Source: Streptomyces sulfonofaciens
GTDB taxonomy: Bacteria; Actinomycetota; Actinomycetes; Streptomycetales; Streptomycetaceae
Direction of reading: 5' to 3'
Assembly (NCBI RefSeq): GCF_014656295.1
Contig: NZ_BNCD01000024.1
Coordinates: forward strand, 1 to 64,000
Length of the DNA: 64,000 nucleotides
The notes under the pieces are model-generated. The model searched no databases, was not told the origin of the DNA, and was given only the letters and a program-made list of their open reading frames with translations. Shown piece by piece: positions 35,207 to 44,076 of the stretch. The first letter of the stretch is position 1. Each line of letters opens with the position of its first letter. A program made the position numbers and the translations under genes.

Positions 35207-37685
35207 GGGCATGTCCTCCTCGTGTGGGGTGGTGAAGTCCTTGGGCGGCGCCGGGGGCTCGCTGCTGCCGCCTGGCCGCGACCAGGAGCTGACCGAGCGC
35301 CAGGCCGCCGTCCCCGCAGGGCACGGCCCGGTGCCGCAGCACGGTGAACCGCTCGGCCCGCAGCCTGCGGGTGCACGCCTCCTCCAGCAGGGTGTTGGCG
35401 AACACCCCGCCGGTCAGTACGACGGTGCCGACACCGGTGGCGCGGCGCCCGGCGCGGCAGGCGCCGGCGACCGCGTCGGCCACGGCGTGGTGGAACCGCG
35501 CGGCGAGCACATCGGCCGGGGTACCGGCGCGCAGGCCGTCGGCGAGTGCGCGCAGCACGGGCGCCGGGTCCAGCAGTCCGTCCGCCGTCCGCCCGAAGGC
35601 GCGGGCCGGCCCGCACCGCTCCATCGCGCCGGCCGCGCACGCCTCCAGTTCGACGGCCGCCTGCGCCTCGTGGCCCGCCCGGTGGCAGACGCCCAGCAGC
35701 GAGGAGACCGCGTCGAAGAGCCGTCCCATGCTGGACGTCGGCACGCAGGCGACACCGCGCTCCAACTGGCGCCGCAGCACCTGCCGCTCACCGGGCGGGC
35801 AGGCGGCCACGCACGGCAGGCCAGGACACCAGTCGACGCCGGCTGCCCGCAGGTGCGACAGGGCCATCCGGTACGGGCGGCGCACGGCGGTGTCACCACC
35901 GGGCAGCGGCACGTACGCCAGCCGGGTCAGCCGCCGGTAGCCGTCGTAGTCGGCGAGCATGACCTCGCCGCCCCACACCGCGCCGTCGTCGCCGTAGCCC
36001 GTGCCGTCGAAGGCCACCCCGATCACCGGTGCCAGGCCGTCGAGGCCCGCGTCGCCCATCGCGGAGGCGATGTGGGCGTGATGGTGCTGCACCTGGTGCA
36101 GGGGGCGGCCGCGGGCTTCCCGCCGTGCCCAGCGGCCGGAGTGGTAGCCGGGGTGGCTGTCCGCGGCCAGCAGCTCGGGACGCACACCGGTGAGGGCGCC
36201 GAGGTGGCCGAGCGCCTGCTCGAAGACCCTGACCGCCGCCGGGTCCCCGAGGTCGCCGATGTGCTGGGACAGCCAGGCGCTGCGCCCCTCGGCCAGGCAG
36301 AACGCGTTCTTCAGGTCCCCGCCGACCGCCAGCGACGCCGGCACCTCGAACGGCAGCGGTACGGCCTCGGGCACGAAGCCGCGCGAGCGGCGCAGCAGCA
36401 GCGGGGTACCGTCCGGCCGTACCCGCAGTACCGAGTCGTCGCACGGGGTGCGGATGCCGCGGTCGTGCCAGAGCCAGGCGTCGGCGATCCCCGCCAGCCG
36501 TTCGAGGGCCTGCGCGTCGTCCGTGACGATGGGCTCGCCCGACCGGTTGCCGCTGGTCATCACCAGCACCCGGGGCCCGGGCGGATCACCGGGCAGCCCG
36601 AACAGCAGATGGTGCAGCGGTGCGTACGGGAGCATCACCCCGATGTCCGGGCTGCCGGGGCAGACGGTGTCGGCGAGGGGCGCCGCCGGCGGTCCCGACC
36701 CACCGGGCGGTCCTGGTGCCCCGGGAGGCCCGGACGTCCCGTCGGTGGCGCCCGTGGCCCCCGGCGCCGGGCCGCGGCGCAGCAGCACGATGGGCCGCCG
36801 CCTGCTGGTCAGTGCCTGTTCCTCGGCGGTGCCGAGCGGTGCGAGGGTCCTCGCGGTGGCCGGATCGGCGGCCATCACGGCGAACGGCCTGGTGCCTCGT
36901 TCCTTGCGGCTCCGCAGCCGCGCCACCGCGGCCCCGTCGCCCGCGTCGCACACCAGGTGGTAGCCGCCGACTCCCTTCACGGCGAGCACTGCCCCCGAGG
37001 CGAGCAGTTCCCTGGCCCGGGCCCGCGCCGCGTCACCGTCGAGCCGGGGGCCGCCGTCCGCCCCGCTCAGGTACAGCCGGGGGCCGCACTCCCGGCAGGC
37101 GACCGGCTGGGCGTGGAAGCGCCGGTCACCGGGGTCCGCGTACTCCCGTGCGCAGCGCCCGCAGAGCGGGAAGCCGGCCATGGTGGTGTTCGGCCGGTCG
37201 TAGGGCAGGCCGGTGACGATGGTGAACCGCGGCCCGCAGTGGGTGCAGGTGACGAAGGGGTGGCGGTACCTGCGGTCGGCCGGATCGGCCAGCTCGGCCG
37301 TGCAGGCGTCGCAGACGGCGGAGTCCGGCGGCACCAGCGTACGGCCCGTGCCCCCCTCGGACGGCCTGATGACGAACTCGGGCGCACCGCCCCGGGGCGG
37401 CAGCGCGCACCGGGTGACGCCGGTGACGGACGCGAGCGGCGGTGCGTCGGCCCGCACCCGTTCGCAGAACGCATCCACCAGGTCTTCGGCGCCCTCGACC
37501 TCCGTGACCACACCGCCGGGGTGGTTGGTGACGTGGCCGCCGAGCCCCAGGCTCCCCGCCAGGCCGTGCACGAAGGGCCTGAAGCCCACTCCCTGCACCA
37601 CACCGCTGATGGTGAGCCGCAGCCGGACCGGGGCGGCTGCCCCGGGCGGCCGCCGGTCCGGGGCGGGCCCGGGCGGATGTCCCAC
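35169..37685 (-). CDS. hypF: Carbamoyltransferase HypF
   Basis: 838 residues. Domains run in order: acylphosphatase (GVVQGVGFRPFVHGLAGSLGLGGHV), two zinc fingers (CDACTAEL...CTHCGPRF and CGRCAREY...CRECGPRL), a YrdC-like nucleotide domain, and a Kae1/TobZ-like carbamoyltransferase domain (HHHAHIASAMGD, AFDGTGYGDDGAVWGGE). It makes the carbamoyl precursor of cyanide from carbamoyl phosphate. GTG 37685 starts 2 bases after the hypB stop. Its 3' end overlaps hypC by 38 bases. A Gly/Pro-rich insertion interrupts the YrdC part. Confidence 0.96.
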   Translation of the reverse strand: MGHPPGPAPDRRPPGAAAPVRLRLTISGVVQGVGFRPFVHGLAGSLGLGGHVTNHPGGVVTEVEGAEDLVDAFCERVRADAPPLASVTGVTRCALPPRGGAPEFVIRPSEGGTGRTLVPPDSAVCDACTAELADPADRRYRHPFVTCTHCGPRFTIVTGLPYDRPNTTMAGFPLCGRCAREYADPGDRRFHAQPVACRECGPRLYLSGADGGPRLDGDAARARARELLASGAVLAVKGVGGYHLVCDAGDGAAVARLRSRKERGTRPFAVMAADPATARTLAPLGTAEEQALTSRRRPIVLLRRGPAPGATGATDGTSGPPGAPGPPGGSGPPAAPLADTVCPGSPDIGVMLPYAPLHHLLFGLPGDPPGPRVLVMTSGNRSGEPIVTDDAQALERLAGIADAWLWHDRGIRTPCDDSVLRVRPDGTPLLLRRSRGFVPEAVPLPFEVPASLAVGGDLKNAFCLAEGRSAWLSQHIGDLGDPAAVRVFEQALGHLGALTGVRPELLAADSHPGYHSGRWARREARGRPLHQVQHHHAHIASAMGDAGLDGLAPVIGVAFDGTGYGDDGAVWGGEVMLADYDGYRRLTRLAYVPLPGGDTAVRRPYRMALSHLRAAGVDWCPGLPCVAACPPGERQVLRRQLERGVACVPTSSMGRLFDAVSSLLGVCHRAGHEAQAAVELEACAAGAMERCGPARAFGRTADGLLDPAPVLRALADGLRAGTPADVLAARFHHAVADAVAGACRAGRRATGVGTVVLTGGVFANTLLEEACTRRLRAERFTVLRHRAVPCGDGGLALGQLLVAARRQQRAPGAAQGLHHPTRGGHAHVPGSARPSGGH

Positions 37686-37687
37686 GG

Positions 37688-38572
37688 CTACCGGGCCTCG
37701 GCGGGCTCGGCGCGCCGGGGGCCGAGCGGTCCGCTGTCCTGCGGCAGGCCGTCGTGCCGGGGCGCGTCGCCGCGGTGCCGCTGCGCCCCGCCGTCGTGCT
37801 CGTGTGCCCCGCCGTCGTCGGCCTGCGCCCGGCCGCCGTCCGCGTGTGCCTCGCCGCCGTGTCCGTGTCCGAACTCCGCGAGGTGCCGGGACGCCAGCAC
37901 GGGCCGGTGGGGCGCGGCCCCCCTGCACACCGCCGCGACCCGGGCCGCGAGCGCGTCGACGCCCTCGCCGTCGCGGGCCGACGTCCTGACGATCTCCACG
38001 CCCGGGTTGACGGCCGCGACGTGCCGCTCGAACGCCGCGGCGTCGAACCCGGCCGCGGTGAGCAGATCGGTCTTGGTGAGCACCACCAGATGGGCGAGAC
38101 CGAAGGCGGCCGGGTACTTCAGGGGTTTGTCCTCGCCCTCGGTCACCGACATCAGCGCCACCCGCAGGCTCTCGCCGAGGTCGTAGGCGGCCGGGCAGAC
38201 GAGGTTTCCGACGTTCTCCACGAACAGCACCTCGGTGCCGTCCGGCAGCCAGCCGTCCAGATGCGTGCGCAGTTGCGCGCACTCCAGGTGGCACAGGCCC
38301 CCGGTCAGCACCTGCCGGACCGGTGCGCCGGAGCGGGCGAGCCGCCGGGCGTCGTTCTCGGTGGCGAGGTCGGCGGTGAGCGCCGCGACCTTCACCCCCT
38401 GCTCGCCGCAGCGCCGCAGCAGGCGCTCCAGCAGCGCCGTCTTACCGCTGCCGGGGCTCGACAGCAGATTGACCAGCACCGTGCCGCGGGCCGCGAGGGA
38501 GGCTCGCAGCGCGGCGGCCAGGGTGTCGTTCTCGGCGAGTACCGCCTGCCGGACATCGACGACTCGGCACAT
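37688..38572 (-). CDS. hypB: Nickel-insertion GTPase HypB with a C-terminal His-rich tail
   Basis: 294 residues. The SIMIBI GTPase core has SSPGSGKTALLERLL (P-loop), TADLATENDA, ENVGNLVCPA and VVLTKTDLL. The metal-site Cys-His of the G-domain is seen in GGLCHLECAQ. A histidine-rich segment (GHGHGGEAHADGG, AHEHDGG, QRHRGDAPRHDG) follows the G-domain at the C-terminus. In most HypB proteins the His-rich nickel store is N-terminal. ATG 38572 is used because it shares a base with the hypA stop and has GAAGGAG upstream; an in-frame GTG lies one codon earlier. Confidence 0.95.
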   Translation of the reverse strand: MCRVVDVRQAVLAENDTLAAALRASLAARGTVLVNLLSSPGSGKTALLERLLRRCGEQGVKVAALTADLATENDARRLARSGAPVRQVLTGGLCHLECAQLRTHLDGWLPDGTEVLFVENVGNLVCPAAYDLGESLRVALMSVTEGEDKPLKYPAAFGLAHLVVLTKTDLLTAAGFDAAAFERHVAAVNPGVEIVRTSARDGEGVDALAARVAAVCRGAAPHRPVLASRHLAEFGHGHGGEAHADGGRAQADDGGAHEHDGGAQRHRGDAPRHDGLPQDSGPLGPRRAEPAEAR

Positions 38573-38928
38573 CACAGGGCTCCTTCATCCAGTTCGACGG
38601 CGGTGATCTCCAGTTCCCGGCCGCTGACCACGCCGGACGCCGGCGTGTCGCACCCCGGGCACCACAGGAACGGGGGAGTGCCGACCGCGAAGGCGGTGCC
38701 GCACGGCTCGCAGCGGGCCCGGGCAGGCACCTCCTCGACGAGCAGCAGCGCCGCATCGGCCGCCGTGCCCGCCCTGGCCAGCCCGAACGAGAACCGCAGC
38801 GCGTCCGGCACCACCCCGGCCAACTCGCCGACCCGGATCCGCACGGTGCGTACCGGCGCGTCACCGTGCCGCCGCGCCACCTCCTGGACGCGTTCGACGA
38901 GGGCGGTGGCGATGGACAGCTCGTGCAT
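38572..38928 (-). CDS. hypA: Nickel chaperone HypA
   Basis: 118 residues. It begins MHEL with the nickel-binding His2, followed by the conserved VRIRVGELAGVVPDALRFSF. Two Cys-x2-Cys zinc knuckles are present (CEPCGTAF and CPGCDTP). It partners HypB to deliver nickel to the large-subunit precursor. ATG 38928 has AGGAG 4 bases upstream. It is the first gene of the minus-strand hyp operon. Confidence 0.96.
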   Translation of the reverse strand: MHELSIATALVERVQEVARRHGDAPVRTVRIRVGELAGVVPDALRFSFGLARAGTAADAALLLVEEVPARARCEPCGTAFAVGTPPFLWCPGCDTPASGVVSGRELEITAVELDEGAL

Positions 38929-39298
38929 GGGGCTCCTCGCTCCCGCCGGCCGAGCAAGGTGCGGGGTCAGGGGACATGCGGTACGGGACGGGCGGCTCCC
39001 GCCGTACGGGCTCAGGGCGCGCACGCTGTTGCGGTGGCGCCCTGAGCCCGGGCACCGGAAGGGGCCGTACCGCGCCGGCCACTCTAGGAACGGCGCGCGC
39101 ACCGCAGCGGTGCGCGCGCCCGGCGGGAGCACGGGTTCCCCCGTCCGGCGCAACTGCTCTTGCGCACCGGCCGGGCCGCACCGGAAGTCGGCTCATCACA
39201 CGGCACCATCGCTGTGTCGCGCCCGCACCGCCGCGGGCCGCCCGCCCGGCGCCGTGGCACACCGAACCCGACGCGGCACACGTCACCAGGAGGTCGTG
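38929..39298. promoter_or_regulatory. Divergent promoter region between hypA and hypX, with two large dyads
   Basis: A 370-base spacer that must drive both halves of the hydrogenase locus. It contains a 13-bp stem with a 16-base loop (arms 39008-39020 and 39037-39049, GGGCTCAGGGCGC) and a near-perfect 29-base palindrome (39092-39120, arms GGCGCGCGCACCGC around a single A). Either could be an operator or attenuator. No clear -35/-10 pair was assigned. Confidence 0.55.
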
Positions 39299-41020
39299 GT
39301 GCGGATCCTGCTCATCGCAAGCGCGTTCAACAGCCTCACCCAGCGGGTGCACGCCGAGCTGCGCGACCGGGGCCACACCGTCGCCCACGCGGTGGTGCGC
39401 GACGGCGACTCGGTACGGGCCGCGGTCGAGCGGCACGACCCGAAACTGGTCATCGCCCCGCTGCTGAGGACCGCGATCCCCGAGGACGTGTGGTCCCGCC
39501 GCACCTGCCTCGTCGTGCACCCGGGCCCGCCCGGCGACCGCGGCCCCTCCTCACTCGACTGGGCGATCCAGGAGGGGCAGGCGGCCTGGGGCGTCACCGT
39601 CCTGCAGGCGGACGCCGTGTTCGACGCGGGTGACGTCTGGGCCTCCGCCTCCTTCCCGATGCCGGCGGCCGCCAAGAGCGACATCTACCGCGGCGAGGTG
39701 TCCGACGCGGCCCTGGAGGCGGTGATGCTCGCCGTCGGGCGCTTCGCATCCGGCGCCTACCGGCCGCGCCCTCAGCAGGACCTCAAGGTCCGCACGCGGC
39801 CGGTGCTCGACCAGTCGAGGCGCCGCATCGACTGGAAGGAGGACAGCACCGCCACCGTGCTGCGGACCCTGCGCGCGGCCGACTCGCGGCCCGGCGTCCT
39901 CGACGAACTGCTCGGCGAGGAGTGGTACCTGCACGGCGGCCATCCCGAGGACCAGTTGCGGGGCCGCCCCGGCGCGCTCCTCGCCACCCGCGCCCAGGCG
40001 ATCTGCCGGGCCACGGTCGACGGCGCCGTGTGGCTCCCGCAGCTACGGCCGCGCCGTGCCCCCGGCGGCCCCGCCACCTTCCGGCTGCCCGCCACCCTCG
40101 CCCTCGACGACCGGCTGCCGCCCCTCCCCGAGGTTCCCGCACCCCTGGAACTGCCCGCGGGCCGCCGTACGTACAGCGAGATCCGCTACCAGGAGGAGGA
40201 CGGCGTCGGCTTCATCAGATTCGCCTTCCCCGGCGGCGCCATGAGCACGGTGCAGTGCCGCAGGCTGCTCGCGGCCTACCGGTTCGCGTGCACCAGGCCG
40301 ACCCGGGTGCTGGTGCTCGGCGGCCGCCGGGACTTCTTCTCCAACGGCATCCACCTGGGCGTCATCGAGGCCGCCGGCAACCCGGCCGAGGAGTCCATGG
40401 CGAACGTCAAGGCCATGGACGACGTGGTGGAGGCGGTGCTGACCACCACCGACCGGCTGGTCGTCGCGGCCCTGCCCGGCAACGCGGCCGCGGGCGGTGT
40501 GATGCTCGCCCTCGCCGCCGACGAGGTGTGGTGCAGGTCGGGCACCGTGCTCAACCCGCACTACAGGCTCATGGGCCTGCCCGGCTCCGAGTACTGGACC
40601 TACACCTTGCCCCGCCGGGTGGGCGCGGAGACCGCCGAGAGCCTCACGCGCGACACGCAGCCGCTCAGCGCGGCCGCCGGGCGCCGGCTCGGCCTGGTGG
40701 ACCACATCCTGCCCAGCACGCCGCAGGCGTTCGCCGCCCAGGTCGCCGCCCGCGCCGCGGAACTGGCCGGCGACCCCGGCACCCACCAGCGCGTGACGGA
40801 CAAGAAGAAGGCCCGGGCCCGCGACGAGGCGATCAAGCCGCTCGCCGCCTACCGCACCGAGGAACTGGCCGCCATGCGCCGGGTCTGCCACGACCCGGCC
40901 GCCCCCTACCACGCCCTGCGCCGCGCCTTCCTCCGCAAGGAGCCGCCGCCGGGTGCCCGGCGAGTCCGGCCCGCCGTTGCGCCATCCGGTGGACACGACG
41001 GGCAGACCACCACATTGTAG
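39299..41020 (+). CDS. hypX: HypX: formyl-THF-dependent CO-ligand synthase for [NiFe]-hydrogenase
   Basis: 573 residues in two parts. The N-terminal formyltransferase-like half has ILLIASAFNSLTQRVHAEL and VVHPGPPGDRGPSSLDWAIQ. The C-terminal half is crotonase-like (FFSNGIHLGVIE, ALPGNAAAGGVMLALAADEV, GLPGSEYWTYTLPRRVG). HypX makes the active-site CO from N10-formyl-tetrahydrofolate via a formyl-CoA-type intermediate and supports aerobic maturation. GTG 39299 is preferred, with AGGAGG 5 bases upstream; a GTG one codon earlier is too close. It is the first gene of the plus-strand structural operon. Confidence 0.94.
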   Translation: MRILLIASAFNSLTQRVHAELRDRGHTVAHAVVRDGDSVRAAVERHDPKLVIAPLLRTAIPEDVWSRRTCLVVHPGPPGDRGPSSLDWAIQEGQAAWGVTVLQADAVFDAGDVWASASFPMPAAAKSDIYRGEVSDAALEAVMLAVGRFASGAYRPRPQQDLKVRTRPVLDQSRRRIDWKEDSTATVLRTLRAADSRPGVLDELLGEEWYLHGGHPEDQLRGRPGALLATRAQAICRATVDGAVWLPQLRPRRAPGGPATFRLPATLALDDRLPPLPEVPAPLELPAGRRTYSEIRYQEEDGVGFIRFAFPGGAMSTVQCRRLLAAYRFACTRPTRVLVLGGRRDFFSNGIHLGVIEAAGNPAEESMANVKAMDDVVEAVLTTTDRLVVAALPGNAAAGGVMLALAADEVWCRSGTVLNPHYRLMGLPGSEYWTYTLPRRVGAETAESLTRDTQPLSAAAGRRLGLVDHILPSTPQAFAAQVAARAAELAGDPGTHQRVTDKKKARARDEAIKPLAAYRTEELAAMRRVCHDPAAPYHALRRAFLRKEPPPGARRVRPAVAPSGGHDGQTTTL

Positions 41021-41109
41021 GGATATGAGTGGTATGTGAGATTCAACGATGCGCAGGGGATCGTGACCCGCCGGCCCCGGCCCGGTGGCGCAGCCGAAGG
41101 GACGGCCTC

Positions 41110-42165
41110 ATGGAGACCGAGACGATGACGACCACCACCGGCCTCGACGAGGTGCACATCCTGTGGACCTCCGAAGGCATGAGCTGCGACGGCGACACGG
41201 TCTCGGTGACCGCGGCCACACTGCCCAGCCTGGAGGACGTCCTCCTCGGCGCCGTGCCCGGCCTGCCCAGGGTGCACCTGCACAACAAGGTCCTCGCCTA
41301 CGAGACCGGTGAGGACTTCCTCACCCCCTTCCGCCGAGCCGCCCAGGGCGACCTGGGCCCGTTCATCCTGGTCGTCGAGGGCTCCATCCCCAACGAGGAG
41401 ATCAACGGCGACGGCTACTGGTCCGCCATGGGCAACGACCCGGAGACCGGCCAGCCGATGACGCTCACCGAGTGGATCGACCGGCTCGCGCCCAGGGCCT
41501 GGGCGGTCGTCGCCATCGGCACCTGCGCCACCTACGGCGGCATCCACGCCATGGCCGGCAACCCCACCGGCTGCATGGGCCTCGCGGACTACCTCGGCTG
41601 GGACTTCCGCTCCGCGGGCGACCTTCCGGTGGTGAACGTGCCCGGCTGCCCCGTCCAGCCCGACAACTTCATGGAGACCCTGCTGTGGGTGCTGCACCAG
41701 GCGGCGGGCCTCGCCCCCACCATCCCGCTGGACGACCAGCTCCGCCCCACCTGGCTGTTCGGCAAGACCGTGCACGAGGGATGCGACCGCGCCGCGTACT
41801 ACGAGCAGGGTGACTTCGCCAAGGACTACAACTCCCCGAAGTGCCAGGTGAAGATCGGCTGCTGGGGCCCGGTGGTCAACTGCAACGTCACCAAGCGCGG
41901 CTGGATGGACGGCGTCGGGGGCTGCCCGAACGTCGGCGGCGTCTGCATCGGCTGCACCATGCCCGGATTTCCTGACAAGTTCATGCCGTTCATGGACGAG
42001 CCGCCCGGTGGCAGCGTGTCGTCCGGCCTGATGAGCCTGTACGGGCCCTTCGTCAGGACGCTGCGCTCGGTCACCAACGCCACCGTCAACAAAGAGCCCA
42101 GGTGGCGCCGCAGGGAGCCCGCGCTGACCAGCGGATACCAGCCGCGCTGGACGGGCCGCGGCTGA
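41110..42165 (+). CDS. hhyS: [NiFe]-hydrogenase small subunit, group 1h/actinobacterial type
   Basis: 351 residues and no Tat signal peptide, so cytoplasmic or membrane-peripheral. The proximal cluster is expected from Cys26, Asp29 (SCDGD in place of Cys-x2-Cys), Cys139 (GTCATYGG) and Cys180 (PGCPVQ). This is the 3Cys-1Asp pattern of the oxygen-insensitive actinobacterial enzyme. The distal cluster uses His222 and Cys225, 245 and 251, and the medial cluster Cys258, 272, 279 and 282, consistent with three [4Fe-4S] centres. It passes electrons from H2 to the respiratory chain at low H2. ATG 41110 was chosen after AAGGGACGG. Confidence 0.95.
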   Translation: METETMTTTTGLDEVHILWTSEGMSCDGDTVSVTAATLPSLEDVLLGAVPGLPRVHLHNKVLAYETGEDFLTPFRRAAQGDLGPFILVVEGSIPNEEINGDGYWSAMGNDPETGQPMTLTEWIDRLAPRAWAVVAIGTCATYGGIHAMAGNPTGCMGLADYLGWDFRSAGDLPVVNVPGCPVQPDNFMETLLWVLHQAAGLAPTIPLDDQLRPTWLFGKTVHEGCDRAAYYEQGDFAKDYNSPKCQVKIGCWGPVVNCNVTKRGWMDGVGGCPNVGGVCIGCTMPGFPDKFMPFMDEPPGGSVSSGLMSLYGPFVRTLRSVTNATVNKEPRWRRREPALTSGYQPRWTGRG

Positions 42166-42270
42166 GCCCGCGAGCCCACGGCGGCCCGGCGCGACCCGGC
42201 GCGGCATCCGGAGCCGGCCCCTCACCACCGCCCCGCAGCACCGCAAGGCCATCCGCGAGAGGACCCCCAA

Positions 42271-44076
42271 GTGGCGACCGCCCAGAACACCCACGCGGCC
42301 CAGCAGCCCGACCTCACCGACCGCGATCTGACCGACGTGGCGTTCGACCCCATCACCCGGATCATCGGCAACCTCGGCATCTACACGAAGATCGACTTCC
42401 CGGCACGGGAGGTCGTCGAGTGCCGCAGCACGTCGTCGCTCTTCCGCGGCTACAGCGTCTTCATGAAGGGCAAGGACCCGCGCGACGCCCACTTCATCAC
42501 CAGCCGGATCTGCGGCATCTGCGGAGACAACCACGCCACCTGCTCGCTCTACGCCCAGCAGATGGCCTACGGTGTCAAGCCCCCGCCGCTCGCCGACTGG
42601 ATCATCAACCTCGGCGAGGCCGCCGAGTTCATGTTCGACCACACCCTCTTCCAGGACAACCTGGTCTTCGTCGACTACTGCGAGCGCATGGTCAAGGAGA
42701 CCAACCCCGGCGTCCTCGAACAGGCCGAGCGCACCCCCGCCCCGGGCGCCGACCAGCACGGGTTCAGGACCATCGCCGACATCCTGCGCTCCTTCAACCC
42801 GTTCGAGGGCCGGACCTACAAGGAAGCCCTGCAACTCAGCAGGCTCACCCGCGAGATGTGCTGCCTGATGGAGGGCCGGCACGTGCACCCCTCGACGCTC
42901 TACCCGGGCGGCGTCGGCACGGTCGCCACCCCGCAGGTCTTCACCGACTACCTGGTGCGCCTGATGCGCGCCATGGACTTCGTCAAGCGTGCCGTGGCCA
43001 TGAACGACGACGTCTTCGACTTCTGGTACGAGGCGCTGCCGGGCTACGACCAGGTGGGCCGCCGCCGCACCCTGCTGGGCTGCTGGGGCTCCTTCCAGGA
43101 CCCCGACGTCGTCGACTACGACTACCGGCACATGAACGACTGGGGCAACGCGATGTTCGTGACCCCGGGCATCATCGTCGACAACGAACTCGTCACCACC
43201 AACCTCGTCGACATCAACCTGGGTATGCGGATCCTGCTCGGCAGCTCGTACTACGAGGACTGGACCGGCGAGGAGACCTACGTCGACAAGGACCCGCTCG
43301 GCAACCCCGTCGACAAGCGCCACCCCTGGAACCAGACCACCGTCCCCAAGCCGCAGAAGCGCGATCTTGACGGCGGCAAGTACAGCTGGGTGATGAGCCC
43401 GCGCTGGTACGACGAGCGCACCGGCGACCATCTCGCGCTCGACACCGGGGGCGGCCCGCTCGCCCGCCTGTGGTCCACCGCCCTCGCCGGCAAGGTCCGC
43501 ACGCCCTATGTGCGCTCCACCGGCCAGGGCATCGAGATCGACCTGCCGAAGACGCCGTCGAGCCCCGAGGCGCACCTGCGGTGGAGCCCGCCGCCCTTTC
43601 CCAACACCCTGGAACGCAACCGCGCCCGGATGTACTTCGTCGCCTACGCCGCCGGCATGGCCCTCTACTTCGTGGAGCGCGCCCTCGCCGAGGTCCGGGC
43701 CGGGCGCACCAAGGTCTTCGAGGACTTCAAGGTGCCCAAGGAGGCCATCGGCGTCGGCTTCCACGAGGCGGTGCGCGGCGTGCTCTCGCACCACCTCGTG
43801 ATCCGCGACCGCAAGATCGCCAACTACCACCCGTACCCGCCCACCCCCTGGAACGCCAGCCCCCGCGACCACTTCGGCACGCCGGGGCCCTACGAGGACG
43901 CCGTCCAGGGCATGACGATCTTCGAGGAGAACGGGCGGGAGGACTTCAAGGGCATCGACATCATGCGCACCGTACGCAGCTTCGACCCCTGCCTGCCCTG
44001 CGGAGTGCACATGTACCTCGGCGGCGGCAGGACCGTCACCCAGAGCCACGCGCCGACCCTGGGGGCACTGGCGTGA
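42271..44076 (+). CDS. hhyL: [NiFe]-hydrogenase large subunit, group 1h/actinobacterial type
   Basis: 601 residues. Nickel ligands lie in the L1 motif RICGICGDNH (Cys81, Cys84) and the L2 motif DPCLPCGVH (Cys574, Cys577). The 21 residues after His580 (starting MYLGGG) form the C-terminal extension expected to be cut by the maturation protease encoded downstream. The length and internal sequences (LEQAERTPAPGADQHGFRTIADI) fit the high-affinity, H2-scavenging Streptomyces/Mycobacterium enzymes. GTG 42271 follows GAGAGG. The gene overlaps the NifU-like gene by GTGA. Confidence 0.96.
   Translation: MATAQNTHAAQQPDLTDRDLTDVAFDPITRIIGNLGIYTKIDFPAREVVECRSTSSLFRGYSVFMKGKDPRDAHFITSRICGICGDNHATCSLYAQQMAYGVKPPPLADWIINLGEAAEFMFDHTLFQDNLVFVDYCERMVKETNPGVLEQAERTPAPGADQHGFRTIADILRSFNPFEGRTYKEALQLSRLTREMCCLMEGRHVHPSTLYPGGVGTVATPQVFTDYLVRLMRAMDFVKRAVAMNDDVFDFWYEALPGYDQVGRRRTLLGCWGSFQDPDVVDYDYRHMNDWGNAMFVTPGIIVDNELVTTNLVDINLGMRILLGSSYYEDWTGEETYVDKDPLGNPVDKRHPWNQTTVPKPQKRDLDGGKYSWVMSPRWYDERTGDHLALDTGGGPLARLWSTALAGKVRTPYVRSTGQGIEIDLPKTPSSPEAHLRWSPPPFPNTLERNRARMYFVAYAAGMALYFVERALAEVRAGRTKVFEDFKVPKEAIGVGFHEAVRGVLSHHLVIRDRKIANYHPYPPTPWNASPRDHFGTPGPYEDAVQGMTIFEENGREDFKGIDIMRTVRSFDPCLPCGVHMYLGGGRTVTQSHAPTLGALA

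Noticed and set aside
35118..38186. Very long open frame (about 1020 codons) on the plus strand opposite hypF and hypB
   Set aside because: Its translation is Arg/Gly/Ala/His-rich with no motif, and it mirrors the strong GC codon bias of the genuine hyp genes on the other strand.
39092..39120. 29-base palindrome considered as an intrinsic terminator
   Set aside because: It lies in a divergent promoter region upstream of both genes, so termination is not needed there. It was left as a possible operator or attenuator.
37754..39298. Upstream extension of the hypX reading frame by about 515 codons
   Set aside because: The extension runs antisense through hypB and hypA and has no HypX homology. 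The GTG at 39299 has a proper ribosome site.
40906..44049. Open frame of more than 1000 codons on the minus strand opposite the hydrogenase subunit genes
   Set aside because: It lies antisense to two unmistakable hydrogenase genes. Its composition (Val/Gly/His/Asp-rich) is typical of high-GC shadow frames.
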